A stretch of 64,000 bases of DNA from Heyndrickxia shackletonii (GCF_001420715.1 NZ_LJJC01000004.1:649734-713733), one strand, 5' to 3'; numbered from the stretch's first letter, positions 16,782-25,656 are shown. The notes: generated by a model not told the origin, from the sequence alone. Translations and numbers: made by a program.

Positions 16782-19700
16782 TTATTCAATATAAATTTTG
16801 TCAGCTAGTTGGCTAAGCTTATCACGTACATGTTGTATTTCTATAAATGCCTCAACATAATCCTCCCCGAAAAAGTCGATTCCTTCGTCAAGTAGGAGTA
16901 ATAAATTTAAAAGAAAGTACGATTCCTTTCTTCGGACGGCATCATGTTGAGTGGCTTCAATGGAATTAATTAAACGGTCGAATTCTCCACTCAGTTCGAT
17001 AAATAAATAATTTTTAGGGATGATGTTTGGGCATGAATAACACGAGTTTAATCGTGGGTATTCACAAACAGGATGCGTAATACACTGGGCATTTTCTGTC
17101 TTTGAAGACATTTCCCCCTTAAAAATCTTTATTATTGTTTCTTTAAGAGATTCCTTTCTCAGATTCGCCAATCTGGTTATAACAGAATTTCTCTTTTGCT
17201 TAATTTGTAATAGAAATTGCGCCCACCTTTCGGTGTGAAATGGACTGCCTAACTCGTTTCTAAGGGTCGAAATTGCCACTGTTTTTTCTTCCATTGTTCG
17301 GGTCACATCATCCTTTTCACTAGTCAATAATATTAGATAATTATACAGCCAACCGAAATGCCCTCGTCGGAACAGGTTAGAAGACACTTGATTCAAGGTG
17401 TCGTCCTTGTTCGTGGCTTTCACATAAATAGCTGTAGTCTCCGCCCTATTATGGGACCTTACCCTTTGAGTAAGTTCTAGAGCCACATCTGCGTCGTTGC
17501 CGTCCTCATCGCTTATACTATAAAACAGGTAAGTCATCGTACTGTTATTAAACTTCAAGCTTTTAAAGGGTTCAAGGTTCGATTCGTTTTTAAAAAAGGA
17601 ATGGTGTTGATCTTTCCCAGACGTAGCCACTGATTTAAATTTTTTTCCTCTGAAGAATGATTCAAGGAGAAATGAATGCCCGTTTTTTTGCCTATGTAAT
17701 TCTGAAATAATTAATGCAGTGGATAATGGCTTAACCAGTCCCGGTTCGACCAAAAACGTGACAAGCGTATTCGTTTTACTGGTCCTAATTGACCGGAAAT
17801 GCAAGTACAACTGATTAATGACCTTTTGGCACTGTGTCATTGTTAAAACATTTGTATTAAACCAGGCCAAAGAATCGACCTGAATAGACGATATATCGAT
17901 TTTTGGCGTATTATAAACAATGTCGGATGCCCTCCAAACGTCTGTAAGATGCATTATTGTAAATGCCCACATGTTTGCGTAATATTGATCGTTAATGGCA
18001 TTTGGCAAATGCAACGCTATATCTTTTACATATTTATAGTAAGAAAAAAAAACTTCAGGGGAGTAAATTTCCTTATCCTTATCTTCATTGGTTTTCGTTT
18101 TAGAAACCACATATTTTTTCGGAACCTGCTGACCATAGTAAGAGTAACAATATTCATAAAAATGATTGAAGATGCGTTTCTTATGGTCGTTTGTTATTTC
18201 ATTGGTCATAATCGAATCTATAAGACTAACATCTAACTCGTACAAATTTTTTTCAAGAGTACTTAAGATTTCGAACACTGACTGGTAGTAACCAAAAAAG
18301 GATTGAATATGGTTTGGAGCGCCTCTTAATTTGCTCAATTTGAGCTTACAGAAATCCACAAATAAATCCTGCGTTTTCCTTAAACGATAAGGTAAAGGGA
18401 AGGCATTCATAAATTTTAATATCTCTTCTAAAGCGTCCTTATTCGTATAGATGTCTACCTTTTTTTTGTAAAGCCGCTGGTTATTGTTCTTAATAAAAGC
18501 ATTTGCCTCTTCAATTGGTATATAATAAACTCCTCCAACCTTTTGGGCATTTGGAAACAACTGCTTTTTTCTAATCTTATTCCGTAATGTTCGCAATGAT
18601 AATCCGGTCTTTTCAGCTATTATTTTAAGTTGTAATGTATTGGCTGGTTTCGAAACTGCATTTCTTTTATCACTCAAAGAAATGCAACGTTGTTCCTTAT
18701 AATCCTCGATTGATTCCATCGGAATCATCCATTTAGTTCTGCGTGGGGTATACGGAACTTTCACGGCACCCTTAATTTTTCCAAACTTTATTTGTTGTGA
18801 TACGGTAGTCTTATTAATTTGTAGTAATTCAGCAGCCTTACTGGTGTCCACATAGTTTTCTAACACCGGATATTCCGTAATTTTAAGTTGTAATGTATTG
18901 GCTGGTTTCGAAACAGCCTTTTTTTTATCACTCAAAGAAAGTTGGCGTTGTTCCTTATAATCCTCGATTGATTCCATCGGAATCATCCATTTAGTTTTGC
19001 GCGGGGTATACGAAACTTTCACGGCACCCTTAATTTTCCCAGAATTTATTAGTTGTGATACGGTAGTTCTATTAATTTTTAATAATTCAGCAGCCATAAT
19101 GGTGTCCACATAGTTTTCTAACACCGAATATTCGCTAAGAATTGTTTTATCTTCTTTACGATTTATAAGGTCAAATATAAAGGTCAAGTCCTTCATATGT
19201 ATATAGGGTGTTCCCATATGTGTAATGTAAGGTATTTTTGTTTTCCAATAATGAAAATCAAAATTGAGATTTAATTTTTTCTTAGCCTCGTTTATCCTTA
19301 TGTATTCATTCGGATTAAAACTATCGAAATAACCGATGGTTTGCTTAATATCCTCAATAGAATCGGATTTAAAAAGAAATTTATCTTTATACAGATGGTA
19401 ATTTACGAGTAAGCCACTTTTGATTAATCTAAAGATTTTTTCCGATCTCACACCTAATATGCTGCTCAGCTGTTTAATGTCTATACAAGCTTCCTCATTA
19501 ACATAGCCACTTAACCTTTTTATCTCATCAATGGAACTGAGAGGGATATAGGTATTTTTCCCGTATTGTACACTAGTTTTAATCCAGCCTCTTTTAATCC
19601 AATTCAAAAAAGTTTCATGGCTGATTTTAAAGAACTCAAGAAAATCCTTGAGCCTCATGTACTCATCAGTATTTATATATCCGATATTCTCCTTTATCAC

Positions 19701-19850
19701 TGGAATGGCATTCTTTGGGATTAGGGTTTTATTATCAACTTCAATCAAAGGAACTTTTCCCTCGGATATCCATCTGATGATAGTGCTATGGGTGACATTT
19801 AAAACTCTTGCGAGTTCAGACTTTGTCAGATATTTAGATATATTCTGCAC
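16782..19850 (-). CDS. large recombinase-like protein with array of helix-turn-helix modules
   Basis: A 1022-aa protein with GTG start behind AAGGAG. The first 500 residues hold a series of excisionase/MerR-like helix-turn-helix modules (YLTKSELARVLNVTHSTII; LKDFLEFFKISHETFLNWI; MAAELLKINRTTVSQLI; SKAAELLQINKTTVSQQI; IAEKTGLSLRTLRNKIRK). The second half is a diverged tyrosine-recombinase domain: box I-like HLTDVWRASDIV and a box II-like SHNRAETTAIYV. It ends with a cysteine group (CITHP, CEYPRLNSCYSC). Whether it still cuts DNA is uncertain, and it may act mainly in site recognition. Residues around 240-410 contain a recent 86-aa tandem duplication. It is far longer than Tn554 TnpB (about 630 aa). 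Confidence 0.75.
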   Translation of the reverse strand: MQNISKYLTKSELARVLNVTHSTIIRWISEGKVPLIEVDNKTLIPKNAIPVIKENIGYINTDEYMRLKDFLEFFKISHETFLNWIKRGWIKTSVQYGKNTYIPLSSIDEIKRLSGYVNEEACIDIKQLSSILGVRSEKIFRLIKSGLLVNYHLYKDKFLFKSDSIEDIKQTIGYFDSFNPNEYIRINEAKKKLNLNFDFHYWKTKIPYITHMGTPYIHMKDLTFIFDLINRKEDKTILSEYSVLENYVDTIMAAELLKINRTTVSQLINSGKIKGAVKVSYTPRKTKWMIPMESIEDYKEQRQLSLSDKKKAVSKPANTLQLKITEYPVLENYVDTSKAAELLQINKTTVSQQIKFGKIKGAVKVPYTPRRTKWMIPMESIEDYKEQRCISLSDKRNAVSKPANTLQLKIIAEKTGLSLRTLRNKIRKKQLFPNAQKVGGVYYIPIEEANAFIKNNNQRLYKKKVDIYTNKDALEEILKFMNAFPLPYRLRKTQDLFVDFCKLKLSKLRGAPNHIQSFFGYYQSVFEILSTLEKNLYELDVSLIDSIMTNEITNDHKKRIFNHFYEYCYSYYGQQVPKKYVVSKTKTNEDKDKEIYSPEVFFSYYKYVKDIALHLPNAINDQYYANMWAFTIMHLTDVWRASDIVYNTPKIDISSIQVDSLAWFNTNVLTMTQCQKVINQLYLHFRSIRTSKTNTLVTFLVEPGLVKPLSTALIISELHRQKNGHSFLLESFFRGKKFKSVATSGKDQHHSFFKNESNLEPFKSLKFNNSTMTYLFYSISDEDGNDADVALELTQRVRSHNRAETTAIYVKATNKDDTLNQVSSNLFRRGHFGWLYNYLILLTSEKDDVTRTMEEKTVAISTLRNELGSPFHTERWAQFLLQIKQKRNSVITRLANLRKESLKETIIKIFKGEMSSKTENAQCITHPVCEYPRLNSCYSCPNIIPKNYLFIELSGEFDRLINSIEATQHDAVRRKESYFLLNLLLLLDEGIDFFGEDYVEAFIEIQHVRDKLSQLADKIYIE
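18623..19138 (-). repeat. 258-bp tandem duplication inside the recombinase-like gene
   Basis: Two near-identical in-frame units of 258 bp (86 codons), 18623-18880 and 18881-19138. Each encodes LENYVDT...AAELL..N.TTVSQ and ends KPANTLQLKI. Each unit adds one helix-turn-helix module. High identity shows a recent event. Confidence 0.8.
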
Positions 19851-19856
19851 GTATTA

Positions 19857-21107
19857 TTACTCCTTATGTGTTTTGAGGTTTTCTATGAGCTTTGGAATAT
19901 ATGCTTCATGCATATGATTAAATTTTTGTTCCAGTTTCTTTCGCAATCGTTCGGTCCTAGACATATAAGATAGGGAAGAAAGTAGGCTTTTATCGCCTCG
20001 TGGAAATGCAATATCGTATGGATTTTCAGCAATCTCTGCTAACATATTTGTAAAGGTTCCTCTTCCAATATGGGTCGACCAACTCATCATGCTCAAATGG
20101 TGGGCAAGTAATTTATCTTCGCTGTCCCCATAAGTTTTCAGGTATTCAATGAAGCTTCTTTTTAACTTATCGAAATATTGACGGTAACTCCGTCCAGACA
20201 TTGCATTTCCGTCCCTATTTACGAAAAGGGCATTGGTGTTATCCATCGCCTTAAATAATTCTATATGATCATTGAATAGGGATTCACCCCAATCCTTAAT
20301 CTGAAAAATTCTTTGACTCCTAGTTCGCTTTACATAGCTGCTGCCCGCACTATCCTTAAGGTCAGAACGAAAATATTGATTCTTAACATCAAAAAGAAAA
20401 TCCCCGTTCACTATTCGTCTTTTCACTTGAGTTCGTTTTAGATTAACCACTTCTCCCACTCGAAGACCACCGAATAACTGCATATAAACGCCTAGAGCAA
20501 TAGGCATTGCTTCCAGAATAGCGATTTCTAATAGGAGAGGGATGTATTTGATGGGGAATGCATGCTCTACTTTTGGAGGTTGATATTCTGGATAAATCAC
20601 CTGGAAAGGAGACTCGTAATAGATTGTGCCATGCATTGTTTCCTTTTTGACAAAGCTACTTTTATCTATGCCGTTAATAACACCCTTACCGATTAACCAA
20701 AGATAGAAATAGGTGAGCGTCCTTTCACTGTCTTTTACTGTTACTCTGGACTGTCCTTCCGAAGTTAACGTATTAAGGTACTTACTCCCGTCCGCCAGTT
20801 TTAAATTAGACAGTGAGTGTATCCGCATACTGCGCCTGTTAACAAGTAAGTAATTAAGGAATTTCACGGTGTTTAACGCATGTTTCTTTTGCGTGTTGAA
20901 CTTTCTTGCCTGCCAGTAATGTAAAATAAAATCTGTCATTGGATGAATGATATGGGTGCCTGTATGTAGATTTTTTAGTCCGATCACAGCGAACTGTTTT
21001 TTTATAACTTTACCGTCGCTTAATTTTCCCCAATCAATCCATACAGGAATCATGATAAATTTATAATTTTGTAGAGTTGCTATTTTTGAAGTATGCGAAT
21101 TGACCAT
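19857..21107 (-). CDS. tyrosine recombinase, TnpA-like
   Basis: A 416-aa recombinase, first gene of the leftward operon, with ATG behind GGAGGG. An N-terminal SAM-like core-binding domain (HALNTVKFLNYLLVNR) is followed by the catalytic domain: box I FGGLRVGEVVNL, box II STHIGRGTFTNMLAE, and a C-terminal SSLSYMSRTE with the likely nucleophile tyrosine. It is about 50 residues longer than Tn554 TnpA. It is transcribed from just inside the right end, so its promoter lies among the TGTACA repeats, allowing self-regulation by binding. Six bases separate it from the next gene. Confidence 0.85.
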   Translation of the reverse strand: MVNSHTSKIATLQNYKFIMIPVWIDWGKLSDGKVIKKQFAVIGLKNLHTGTHIIHPMTDFILHYWQARKFNTQKKHALNTVKFLNYLLVNRRSMRIHSLSNLKLADGSKYLNTLTSEGQSRVTVKDSERTLTYFYLWLIGKGVINGIDKSSFVKKETMHGTIYYESPFQVIYPEYQPPKVEHAFPIKYIPLLLEIAILEAMPIALGVYMQLFGGLRVGEVVNLKRTQVKRRIVNGDFLFDVKNQYFRSDLKDSAGSSYVKRTRSQRIFQIKDWGESLFNDHIELFKAMDNTNALFVNRDGNAMSGRSYRQYFDKLKRSFIEYLKTYGDSEDKLLAHHLSMMSWSTHIGRGTFTNMLAEIAENPYDIAFPRGDKSLLSSLSYMSRTERLRKKLEQKFNHMHEAYIPKLIENLKTHKE

Positions 21108-21131
21108 TTGCCCTCCAATAAGTTATATTTA

Positions 21132-21303
21132 TGTACAATATTTTCTGAAAAGCGAATAAATTGGATATGTTATGTTTTCTATAATATCAATCTGACGCTT
21201 TTTGTACAGTAATATTTTTGTAAAAACTCTTAAAATCCTTTTTTGATAATTTACAACCTAATTATTTTTGTACAAAACAATTTTGTGCAATATTATGGAG
21301 ATA
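21132..21303. repeat. right-end TGTACA repeats and inverted arm of the element
   Basis: TGTACA at 21132, 21203 and 21269, and TGTGCA at 21284, precede the arm TGGAGATA (21296-21303), which is inverted relative to TATCTCCA at 5061-5068. The region also holds the presumed recombinase promoter. Confidence 0.65.
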
Positions 21304-21307
21304 AAAA

Positions 21308-21427
21308 GAATGGGATGGTCGTGATGGAGTTATCTTTCGTTCAAAAAAATATGATCCCAGAAATCGGGATAAAATTGTATTTCCATCGCTAATTCTCGAT
21401 GCGGTTAAGGAGGAATCTTCATGTTAA
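21308..21427 (+). pseudogene. COG4627-type methyltransferase, 3' part (split gene)
   Basis: Reading from GAA at 21308 gives EWDGRDGVIFRSKKYDPRN and then KIVFPSLILDAVKEESSC with a stop at 21425. This is the family's closing segment (W..DG.I.RS..yD.RN....f.SLIlDA). It has no start or ribosome site of its own. Joined to 4612-5054 it completes the methyltransferase. Its end overlaps the start of the NUDIX gene by 7 bp, showing the two were once translationally coupled. Confidence 0.85.
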
Positions 21428-21867
21428 AAAAGATTGTGGAACTGCCAACAGATAAAAAAATTGCCGGAGTTCATTGTATACCGATAACGAAAGATGGCAA
21501 TATCGTAATGGCCTGGGATAAAGATGAACAGGTCTTAACGACGATTGGCGGGAGAATGGAGGGGGAGGAAACGCTTGAGGAAGCCCTTGATCGTGAACTG
21601 ATGGAGGAGGTTGGGCTAGTAGTTAGCGGAGAAAGGCAGCCTTTTGCCGCTTGGTACTGGGAATCAACAGATACCTATACAGTGTGGCTGTTGGCAAAAG
21701 TAGATCATTTTGTCCCATATGAATTTGAAAATGAAAAAACAGGGTATGTTATTTTTAATTTTGAAACAGCTCGGCAGATGATTAAACAAATAGAAGGGGA
21801 CAGCCGGTTTAGGATGGAAATTTTAACAATGGCCGAGGATTGTGCAAAGCATTATATATCGGCGTAA
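21421..21867 (+). CDS. NUDIX hydrolase
   Basis: A 148-aa pyrophosphohydrolase of the NUDIX fold. The full box is present: GGRMEGEETLEEALDRELME followed by EVGL, fitting G-x5-E-x7-REUxEExGU, which binds the metal for cleaving nucleoside diphosphate-linked substrates. The substrate is not evident. AAGGAGGAATCTTC places a ribosome site before ATG at 21421, which lies within the last codons of the split methyltransferase, so the pair formed an operon. Its original promoter was upstream of the methyltransferase and is now 16 kb away, so expression today must rely on a promoter in the element's right end. Confidence 0.9.
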   Translation: MLKKIVELPTDKKIAGVHCIPITKDGNIVMAWDKDEQVLTTIGGRMEGEETLEEALDRELMEEVGLVVSGERQPFAAWYWESTDTYTVWLLAKVDHFVPYEFENEKTGYVIFNFETARQMIKQIEGDSRFRMEILTMAEDCAKHYISA

Positions 21868-21900
21868 AGTTTTGGGTACTTACATAGGTGATACTTATAC

Positions 21901-21932
21901 AGACTTTCTCTAGGAGCGGAAGTCTTTTTTTC
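21901..21932 (+). terminator. intrinsic terminator after NUDIX gene
   Basis: Stem AGACTT/AAGTCT with a 13-nt loop is followed by seven T. Confidence 0.75.
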
Positions 21933-22013
21933 TTTGAAATAGAAGGAAATAAAGTGTGAATAAAGAACTATTCAATAAAAGGGATTTTTAATGATTGCAG
22001 AAGAGGTGAGCAA

Positions 22014-22808
22014 ATGCATCAAGAAAAAATCAGTAGCCAGAATCAAAAGAGCTGGAGCCAATCAGCTTACCAGTCCTGGGTGAATCGGCATGGATTTCCA
22101 AATGAATATGCGCAAACGTTGAAAAAAGATCCTGTTACAGATGTTTCACATTATTTGCCCTATATGGGTGATGTGAAAGGGAAGAAGATTGCTAATTTAC
22201 TTGGTTCTAAAGGAAATAAAGCTGTGTCTCTTGCGTTATTGGGTGCCGATATGACGGTTGTCGATATTTCACATGACAATCAAAAATATGCATTAGAGCT
22301 GGCAAATGCGGCAGGGGTAAAAATCAAATACATTGTGTCGGATGTATTGAAGATTCAGGAAGAAGAAAAGCTGGCCGACTTTGATTATATCTTATTAGAA
22401 TTAGGCGTTTTACATTATTTTGTTGATCTTGAGCCGCTTTTTGCATTAATTTTTAATGCTTTAAAACCAGGCGGTGTTTTTATTCTAAGGGATTATCATC
22501 CTTATGCCTCAAAAGTAGTGGATATGGGTGAAAACGGAAATTACTTTGATGAAACGGTGATAGAAGGGGATGTTGCCTATAGCAGTCTTCTTTCTGAAAG
22601 GGAAAGATCCTCTTTGGAAAAAGTGTTGGTTCGCCGCTGGACATTAAGGGAAATCGTCACCTCGGTTGTTCAGGTAGGATTAGAAATCAAAAAATTAGAG
22701 GAAGAAAAAGGTGTGAGGTGGGCTTTTTCTGACGGGGCACCGGCAGGTATAGAAAACAGGGTTCCGGGTTTGTTTACAATGATCACTAGTAAGCCATTGA
22801 AGGAATAA
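22014..22808 (+). CDS. class I SAM-dependent methyltransferase
   Basis: A 264-aa methyltransferase. The SAM-binding strand and loop read KKIANLLGSKGNKAVSLALL, with the acidic end of strand 2 at MTVVDISHDN and motif IV-like FDYILLELGVLHYF. Motif post-I LKPGGVFILRDYHPY closes the core. The first glycine loop (LLGSKGNK) departs from the standard GxGxG but is seen in this group. ATG is preceded by AAGAGGTGAG. The substrate is unknown. It stands alone as a transcription unit after a terminator. Confidence 0.85.
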   Translation: MHQEKISSQNQKSWSQSAYQSWVNRHGFPNEYAQTLKKDPVTDVSHYLPYMGDVKGKKIANLLGSKGNKAVSLALLGADMTVVDISHDNQKYALELANAAGVKIKYIVSDVLKIQEEEKLADFDYILLELGVLHYFVDLEPLFALIFNALKPGGVFILRDYHPYASKVVDMGENGNYFDETVIEGDVAYSSLLSERERSSLEKVLVRRWTLREIVTSVVQVGLEIKKLEEEKGVRWAFSDGAPAGIENRVPGLFTMITSKPLKE

Positions 22809-22910
22809 ATCTATACTGACATTTCCTTGCCACAAAAATGACGGAATTTTGAACTTCTTAATGGATTTATGTATCTAAAAATAGGAAATGATAAAATAAG
22901 GTAACTTCTA

Positions 22911-23150
22911 ATGAATCGAGGACAGAAAATGAAAGAATGCCTGAGGATCCTTATAGGTATAATTGCTGTCGTGATATTTGTAATACCCGCTACCCGTTTA
23001 TATAAATTTAACAAAGAATTAAATAATGCTAAGAAGGATAACGTGTTATCGGAACAACTTGTGGAGCACTGGTACAAAAATTTTTATACCATTATTGCTT
23101 TTATTGTGGTCGGAATGATATTAGCGTTGCTGTTTAGTTTTTTGTCTTAA
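22911..23150 (+). CDS. small two-helix membrane protein
   Basis: 79 aa with two hydrophobic segments (ILIGIIAVVIFVIPATRLY and TIIAFIVVGMILALLFSFL) separated by a charged loop. I do not recognise a family. Only a weak AAGG site precedes the ATG. A terminator follows directly, which supports it as a real gene. Confidence 0.55.
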   Translation: MNRGQKMKECLRILIGIIAVVIFVIPATRLYKFNKELNNAKKDNVLSEQLVEHWYKNFYTIIAFIVVGMILALLFSFLS

Positions 23151-23153
23151 AGA

Positions 23154-23190
23154 AAAAGTACTTTCCTCGATTGGGTAAAGTGCTTTTTTC
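23154..23190 (+). terminator. intrinsic terminator
   Basis: AAAAAGTACTTT pairs with AAAGTGCTTTTTT around a 12-nt loop and ends in a T run. Confidence 0.75.
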
Positions 23191-23291
23191 TTTTTTTGAG
23201 ACATAGACAAAATAATAGAGGATTGTAAATAATGATGAAAGCTTGTAAAATAGGTCACAAAATTATGAAAATATTAGAATTTGAAAGGAGA

Positions 23292-23846
23292 GTGTTAAAA
23301 ATAACCATTTATATTGCGTTGTTTCGAGGAATTAATGTTGGCGGCCATAATATCATCAAAATGGCTGAATTAAGAAATCTTTTTCAAACAATACAGCTTA
23401 AAAACGTGAAGACATATATTCAGAGCGGGAATGTTGTGTTTGAGTCTGAAGAGGAGGAAAAGACCTTACGAAATCGATTGGAACAGGAAGTTGAAAAAAC
23501 ATTTGGGTTTCCTGTCTCCATTATTTTGAGAACTTCTATACAGATTGAAAAGATTATTCAGCAATGTCCGTTTCCGGTTGACCATTTGTTAGAGGGAGAA
23601 AGCGTTCATGTTGCTTTTTTAGAGGAAGAACCAACTCAAGAAGCGGTGGATCGTTTAAGGCAATTTGAAAATGATGATGAACAGTTCCGGCTGATAGGGA
23701 AAGAGATGTACTTATTTTTTCGAAAAAGTATCCGAGATTCAAAGCTGGCGGTGCAGGTTCAGAGGGTTGGTGTGCAAGCAACTGTACGGAATTGGAGAAC
23801 AACGGTTAAGCTTGATTCAATGGCAAAGGAAATGAAAAACGAATAA
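23292..23846 (+). CDS. DUF1697 family protein
   Basis: A protein of about 184 aa with the DUF1697 signature at its start (TIYIALFRGINVGGHNIIKM) and TYIQSGNVVFES following. Its function is unknown. Relatives begin MTIYIAL-type, but here the codon in that place is ATA (23301), correctly spaced behind AAAGGAG (23284-23290). The nearest accepted start, GTG at 23292, is too close to that site, while ATG at 23265 or 23232 lies before it. I list the GTG; the real start is uncertain. It is followed closely by the DinB-like gene. Confidence 0.8.
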   Translation: MLKITIYIALFRGINVGGHNIIKMAELRNLFQTIQLKNVKTYIQSGNVVFESEEEEKTLRNRLEQEVEKTFGFPVSIILRTSIQIEKIIQQCPFPVDHLLEGESVHVAFLEEEPTQEAVDRLRQFENDDEQFRLIGKEMYLFFRKSIRDSKLAVQVQRVGVQATVRNWRTTVKLDSMAKEMKNE

Positions 23847-23863
23847 AAGAGGGGATGGCAAAG

Positions 23864-24400
23864 ATGAAAAAAAGACCGGAATTCAAGGAGTATAATCCAT
23901 TTTTTGCAACTTACATTGGCTTAGTCTCAGAAGGTGATATCGAGCATATTATTAGCGAGCAAATAAAAAGAACGGTGGAACTTCTTAAAGGATTAACAGT
24001 AGAACAAGCCCATTTTCGATATGCTCCTGACAAATGGACGATAAAAGAAGTGATTGGCCATATCACAGATACGGAAAGAATAATGGCATATCGTCTTCTA
24101 AGCATTGCGCGGGGAGAGAAAGTGGCATTGCCAGGTTTCAATGAAGAAAGCTATGTACTTCACTCTGCCTTCAACCAATTATCGGTTGAGGAACTTCTTG
24201 AAAATTTGGAAGCCGTACGTCACTCCACCGCTCTTTTACTTAAAAGTTTACATGAAGATGCGTGGCAGCGAACAGGAAATGCCAATGGTTCCGAAGTAAC
24301 CGTCCGGGCCCTTGCATACATCATAGCAGGACATGAACTTCATCACCGCAACATCATCCAAGAGCGCTACATGGGTGCTGAAAACTACCCGCAAACTTGA
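23864..24400 (+). CDS. DinB superfamily protein
   Basis: A 178-aa four-helix-bundle protein of the DinB/YfiT type, often metal-binding thiol-dependent enzymes. The histidine ligands are in place: EVIGHITDTERI, and the pair in IIAGHELHHRNIIQERY. ATG at 23864 is preferred over 23855 because AGAGGGG needs some spacing. It is probably co-transcribed with DUF1697, whose stop is 18 bp upstream. The substrate is unknown. Confidence 0.85.
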   Translation: MKKRPEFKEYNPFFATYIGLVSEGDIEHIISEQIKRTVELLKGLTVEQAHFRYAPDKWTIKEVIGHITDTERIMAYRLLSIARGEKVALPGFNEESYVLHSAFNQLSVEELLENLEAVRHSTALLLKSLHEDAWQRTGNANGSEVTVRALAYIIAGHELHHRNIIQERYMGAENYPQT

Positions 24401-24490
24401 TTGGATGCACCATTTGTGGATTGTACACAATCTGTGGACATCGTTATGTTATGTAAGCTTGAGTATATATAAAAGTTTTGGCTGAATTAC

Positions 24491-24531
24491 GAGTGGTGTC
24501 TATGAGTGGTGTCAGGCACCACTCGTGGACA
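24491..24531. repeat. GGTGTCAGGCACC repeat, copy 1
   Basis: The hairpin GAGTGGTG (24504-24511)/CACCACTC (24517-24524) is followed by GTGGACA. A partial second copy of its left arm stands at 24491. No gene lies in 24401-24655. Confidence 0.75.
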
Positions 24532-24655
24532 TTTGGCCTTTTTGTACGCGGCAGGTGGACAATTCTATTGCTTTTCTTCAATTATTGGCATTATGAAGCA
24601 TTTATGCCTACAATAGAGGGGACGAAAATAGGCAGGCGAAGAGAGGTATAGAGAA

Positions 24656-25408
24656 TTGGAAAATAATACTCAAAAAAAGGATATACGATTAGTTGCACTA
24701 GATATGGATGGAACGCTTCTCAATGAAAATCAGGAAATCTCCCAAGCGAATCGGGAGGCCATTACAAAGGCACGAGAAAACGGTGTTCATGTTGTATTAA
24801 GTACGGGACGGCCATTTATTCACGTGGATGAATATGCGCGTTCCCTCGAACTGAATTCCTTTATCATTACGGTCAATGGCGGGGAAATTTGGGATAGCAA
24901 CGGCAATTTATTGGAAAGAAATTTACTTCAAGTTGAGGAAATCAAAATGATGTGGGATTTGAAAAATCGCCATCAAACGAAGTTTTGGGCTCTTACCGTG
25001 GATAAGGTATTCCGAGAGGACTTTCCTGAGGACATGGCATTATCAGAGCACCAATGGTTGAAGTTTGGATTTGATGTGGAGGACGATGATGTTCGCAATA
25101 CGATTATACAAGAGTTGAACAAGCATAAGCTCCAAGTCACAAATTCAAGTCCGACGAATTTAGAAGTAAATCCGTACGGTATTAGTAAGGCGAAAGCACT
25201 GGAAAAAGTCTGCAAGCGCATCGGTATTACGATGGATAACGTAATGGCAGTAGGCGACAGCCTTAATGATATCGCGATGATTGAGAGCGCCGGTATAGGA
25301 GTGGCAATGGGGAATGCTCAGGAAACGGTGAAAAAAGCAGCTGATTGGGTAACGGCTACAAATGAAGAGGATGGCGTTGCCAAAGCAATTTTACAGTGGG
25401 TTTTGTAA
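24656..25408 (+). CDS. Cof-type HAD phosphatase
   Basis: A 250-aa haloacid-dehalogenase hydrolase with a C2B cap. The nucleophile motif is ALDMDGTLLNEN, motif II is VLSTGRPF, and the metal-binding motif IV is MAVGDSLNDIAMIE. It hydrolyses small phosphorylated metabolites; family members act on sugar phosphates or flavin precursors and are promiscuous. The start is TTG at 24656 with AGAGAGGT about 10 bp upstream. It is a single-gene unit. Confidence 0.9.
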   Translation: MENNTQKKDIRLVALDMDGTLLNENQEISQANREAITKARENGVHVVLSTGRPFIHVDEYARSLELNSFIITVNGGEIWDSNGNLLERNLLQVEEIKMMWDLKNRHQTKFWALTVDKVFREDFPEDMALSEHQWLKFGFDVEDDDVRNTIIQELNKHKLQVTNSSPTNLEVNPYGISKAKALEKVCKRIGITMDNVMAVGDSLNDIAMIESAGIGVAMGNAQETVKKAADWVTATNEEDGVAKAILQWVL

Positions 25409-25475
25409 ACAAAGACGGGGAAAATACCTAATCTAATGTGGAAAAGGCGCTTATTGGGTTTATTTTGTGGGCCAG

Positions 25476-25656
25476 GTGGACACCAGATCCGTTATCTGTG
25501 ATAAATGGGGTCAAATTTTGATGTTTGCGGACACTGGTTCCCTTATCATGTAAAAAAGCAGTGACTTCGTCGTGTTTTTTCGTAAATAACGGACTCATTG
25601 TCCACTTGCCCCTTTAAATAAGGGGAATTTATCAAAATAACGGATTCAATGTCCGC
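25476..25656. repeat. four-module palindromic element, copy 2
   Basis: Four 20-bp modules at 25476-25495, 25527-25546, 25586-25605 and 25637-25656. The first two read G(C/T)GGACAC-N4/5-TCC(G/C)TTAT and the last two are the inverse, ATAACGGA-N5-TGTCC(G/A)C. Offsets are 0, 51, 110 and 161. Exactly the same offsets occur at 32737-32917. It lies between the HAD gene and the iminopeptidase gene, with no ORF. Confidence 0.8.

Larger units (their letters stand above)
5051..21311. mobile_element. 16.26-kb Tn554-like integrative element
   Basis: The limits come from the host gene it interrupts: methyltransferase codons end at GAA (5051-5053) and resume in the same frame at GAA TGG (21308). GAAT is present at both edges. 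Just inside are inverted arms TATCTCCA (5061-5068) and TGGAGATA (21296-21303), and TGTACA repeats lie at both ends. The recombinase operon reads leftward from the right end. No copy of the GGTGTCAGGCACC or four-module repeats found outside occurs inside it, which fits foreign origin. The exact crossover position within the edge bases is inferred, not proven. Confidence 0.85.
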
